From Paenibacillus sp. LHD-117 (GTDB lineage: Bacteria > Bacillota > Bacilli > Paenibacillales > Paenibacillaceae): 64,000 bases of DNA. The notes under the pieces were generated by a model. The model searched no databases and was not told the origin of the DNA. It worked only from the letters and a program-made list of their open reading frames with translations. Numbering within the stretch: the first letter of the stretch is position 1; every line of letters begins with the position of its first letter. The translations under genes and the position numbers were made by a program. The stretch is from positions 62,001 to 126,000 of the forward strand of contig NZ_JAVFVT010000020.1 in NCBI RefSeq assembly GCF_030929555.1. Reading direction: 5' to 3'. Positions 63,681-64,000 of the stretch are shown here, piece after piece.

Positions 63681-63953
63681 ATGCCAAACATTAAATCCGC
63701 GATTAAACGCGTGAAGACTAGCGAGAAACGCCGTGCTCTGAACGCTTCCCAGAAATCCGCGCTTCGTTCGGCCGTTAAATCTGCTGACCAAGCTATCGCT
63801 GGAACGGACGTAGAAACTGCAAAAGCGGCTCTGCTCGTTGCAACGAAGAAATTGGACAAAGCAGTAACGAAAGGCCTGATTCATAAAAATGCGGCTGCCC
63901 GCAAAAAATCTCGTCTTGCGAAAAGACTGAACGCGTTGTCCGCGCAAGCGTAA
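63681..63953 (+). CDS. rpsT: 30S ribosomal protein S20
   Basis: The 90-residue, lysine- and alanine-rich helical protein [20 protein letters not shown]... with [20 protein letters not shown] is S20, which binds the 5' domain of 16S rRNA. The ATG at 63681 follows GGAGGTGA; three codons further upstream are open but lie across that site. It is divergent from gpr, the Bacillus arrangement. After the stop only 47 bases remain. Confidence 0.97.
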   Translation: MPNIKSAIKRVKTSEKRRALNASQKSALRSAVKSADQAIAGTDVETAKAALLVATKKLDKAVTKGLIHKNAAARKKSRLAKRLNALSAQA

Positions 63954-64000
63954 GCTTCCTGGGCACAAGGTGAAACGGCTGTCGCCGTCCTTTGGCAGCG

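Overview
This 64 kb window is a stretch of chromosome from an endospore-forming, Gram-positive bacterium of the Paenibacillaceae (Paenibacillus/Cohnella-like). The evidence is the set of sporulation genes (yqfC, yqfD, spoIIP, yqxA, gpr), the Bacillales order of housekeeping genes around dnaG-rpoD and hrcA-grpE-dnaK-dnaJ, strong GGAGG-type ribosome binding sites, a CIRCE operator, a glycine T-box, and a fairly GC-rich sequence with many long antisense shadow frames. No rRNA, tRNA, CRISPR array, prophage or transposase gene is visible. Nearly all genes lie on the minus strand; only a PAS-HTH regulator, a subtilase, a Na/Pi-type transporter and rpsT are on plus.

Positions 1-4110 hold a glycogen operon read leftwards (glgB, glgC and a glgD cut by the window edge, absent as a closed reading frame but clearly readable). 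Positions 4250-14650 are accessory: a tiny tandem zinc-knuckle protein, a PAS-HTH regulator, a three-gene unit (single ABC ATPase, membrane-anchored alpha/beta hydrolase, HelD-like RNA polymerase recycling helicase) behind a strong sigma-A promoter, three small genes including DUF1540 and ypuI, and a secreted subtilisin-like protease.

Positions 14730-34850 are the conserved core: rnpB, yqfO, trmK, a membrane protein, rpoD, dnaG, yqxD, a PEP synthase/PPDK regulatory protein, T-box-glyQ-glyS, recO, yqzL (only 50 codons), era, cdd, dgkA, ybeY, the HD-domain phosphodiesterase yqfF, phoH, the sigma-E-type yqfC-yqfD pair, yqeY and rpsU. Positions 34900-47100 carry a HIT protein, two small membrane proteins, addA-addB, an RlmI-like methyltransferase, a Na/Pi cotransporter and a Nudix hydrolase. 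Positions 47200-60520 are the heat-shock and translation block: mtaB, rsmE, a site-2 protease, prmA, two small stress-like genes, dnaJ, dnaK, grpE, hrcA (CIRCE), an acetyltransferase, hemW and lepA. The end holds yqxA-spoIIP, gpr and rpsT.

Most of the window is orthodox. The parts that deserve a second look are a hairpin that looks like the ypuI terminator but also buries the perfect ribosome binding site of the DUF1540 gene, two inverted copies of a short terminal-inverted-repeat element, a mini-protein made of two identically spaced CX4CX9CX2H modules with an overlapping upstream reading frame, the ABC ATPase-hydrolase-HelD operon, an RNase P RNA that reads as class A rather than the Bacillus class B, and a small membrane protein with an Sm-like segment. 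Start codons were re-chosen from ribosome binding sites in many genes.
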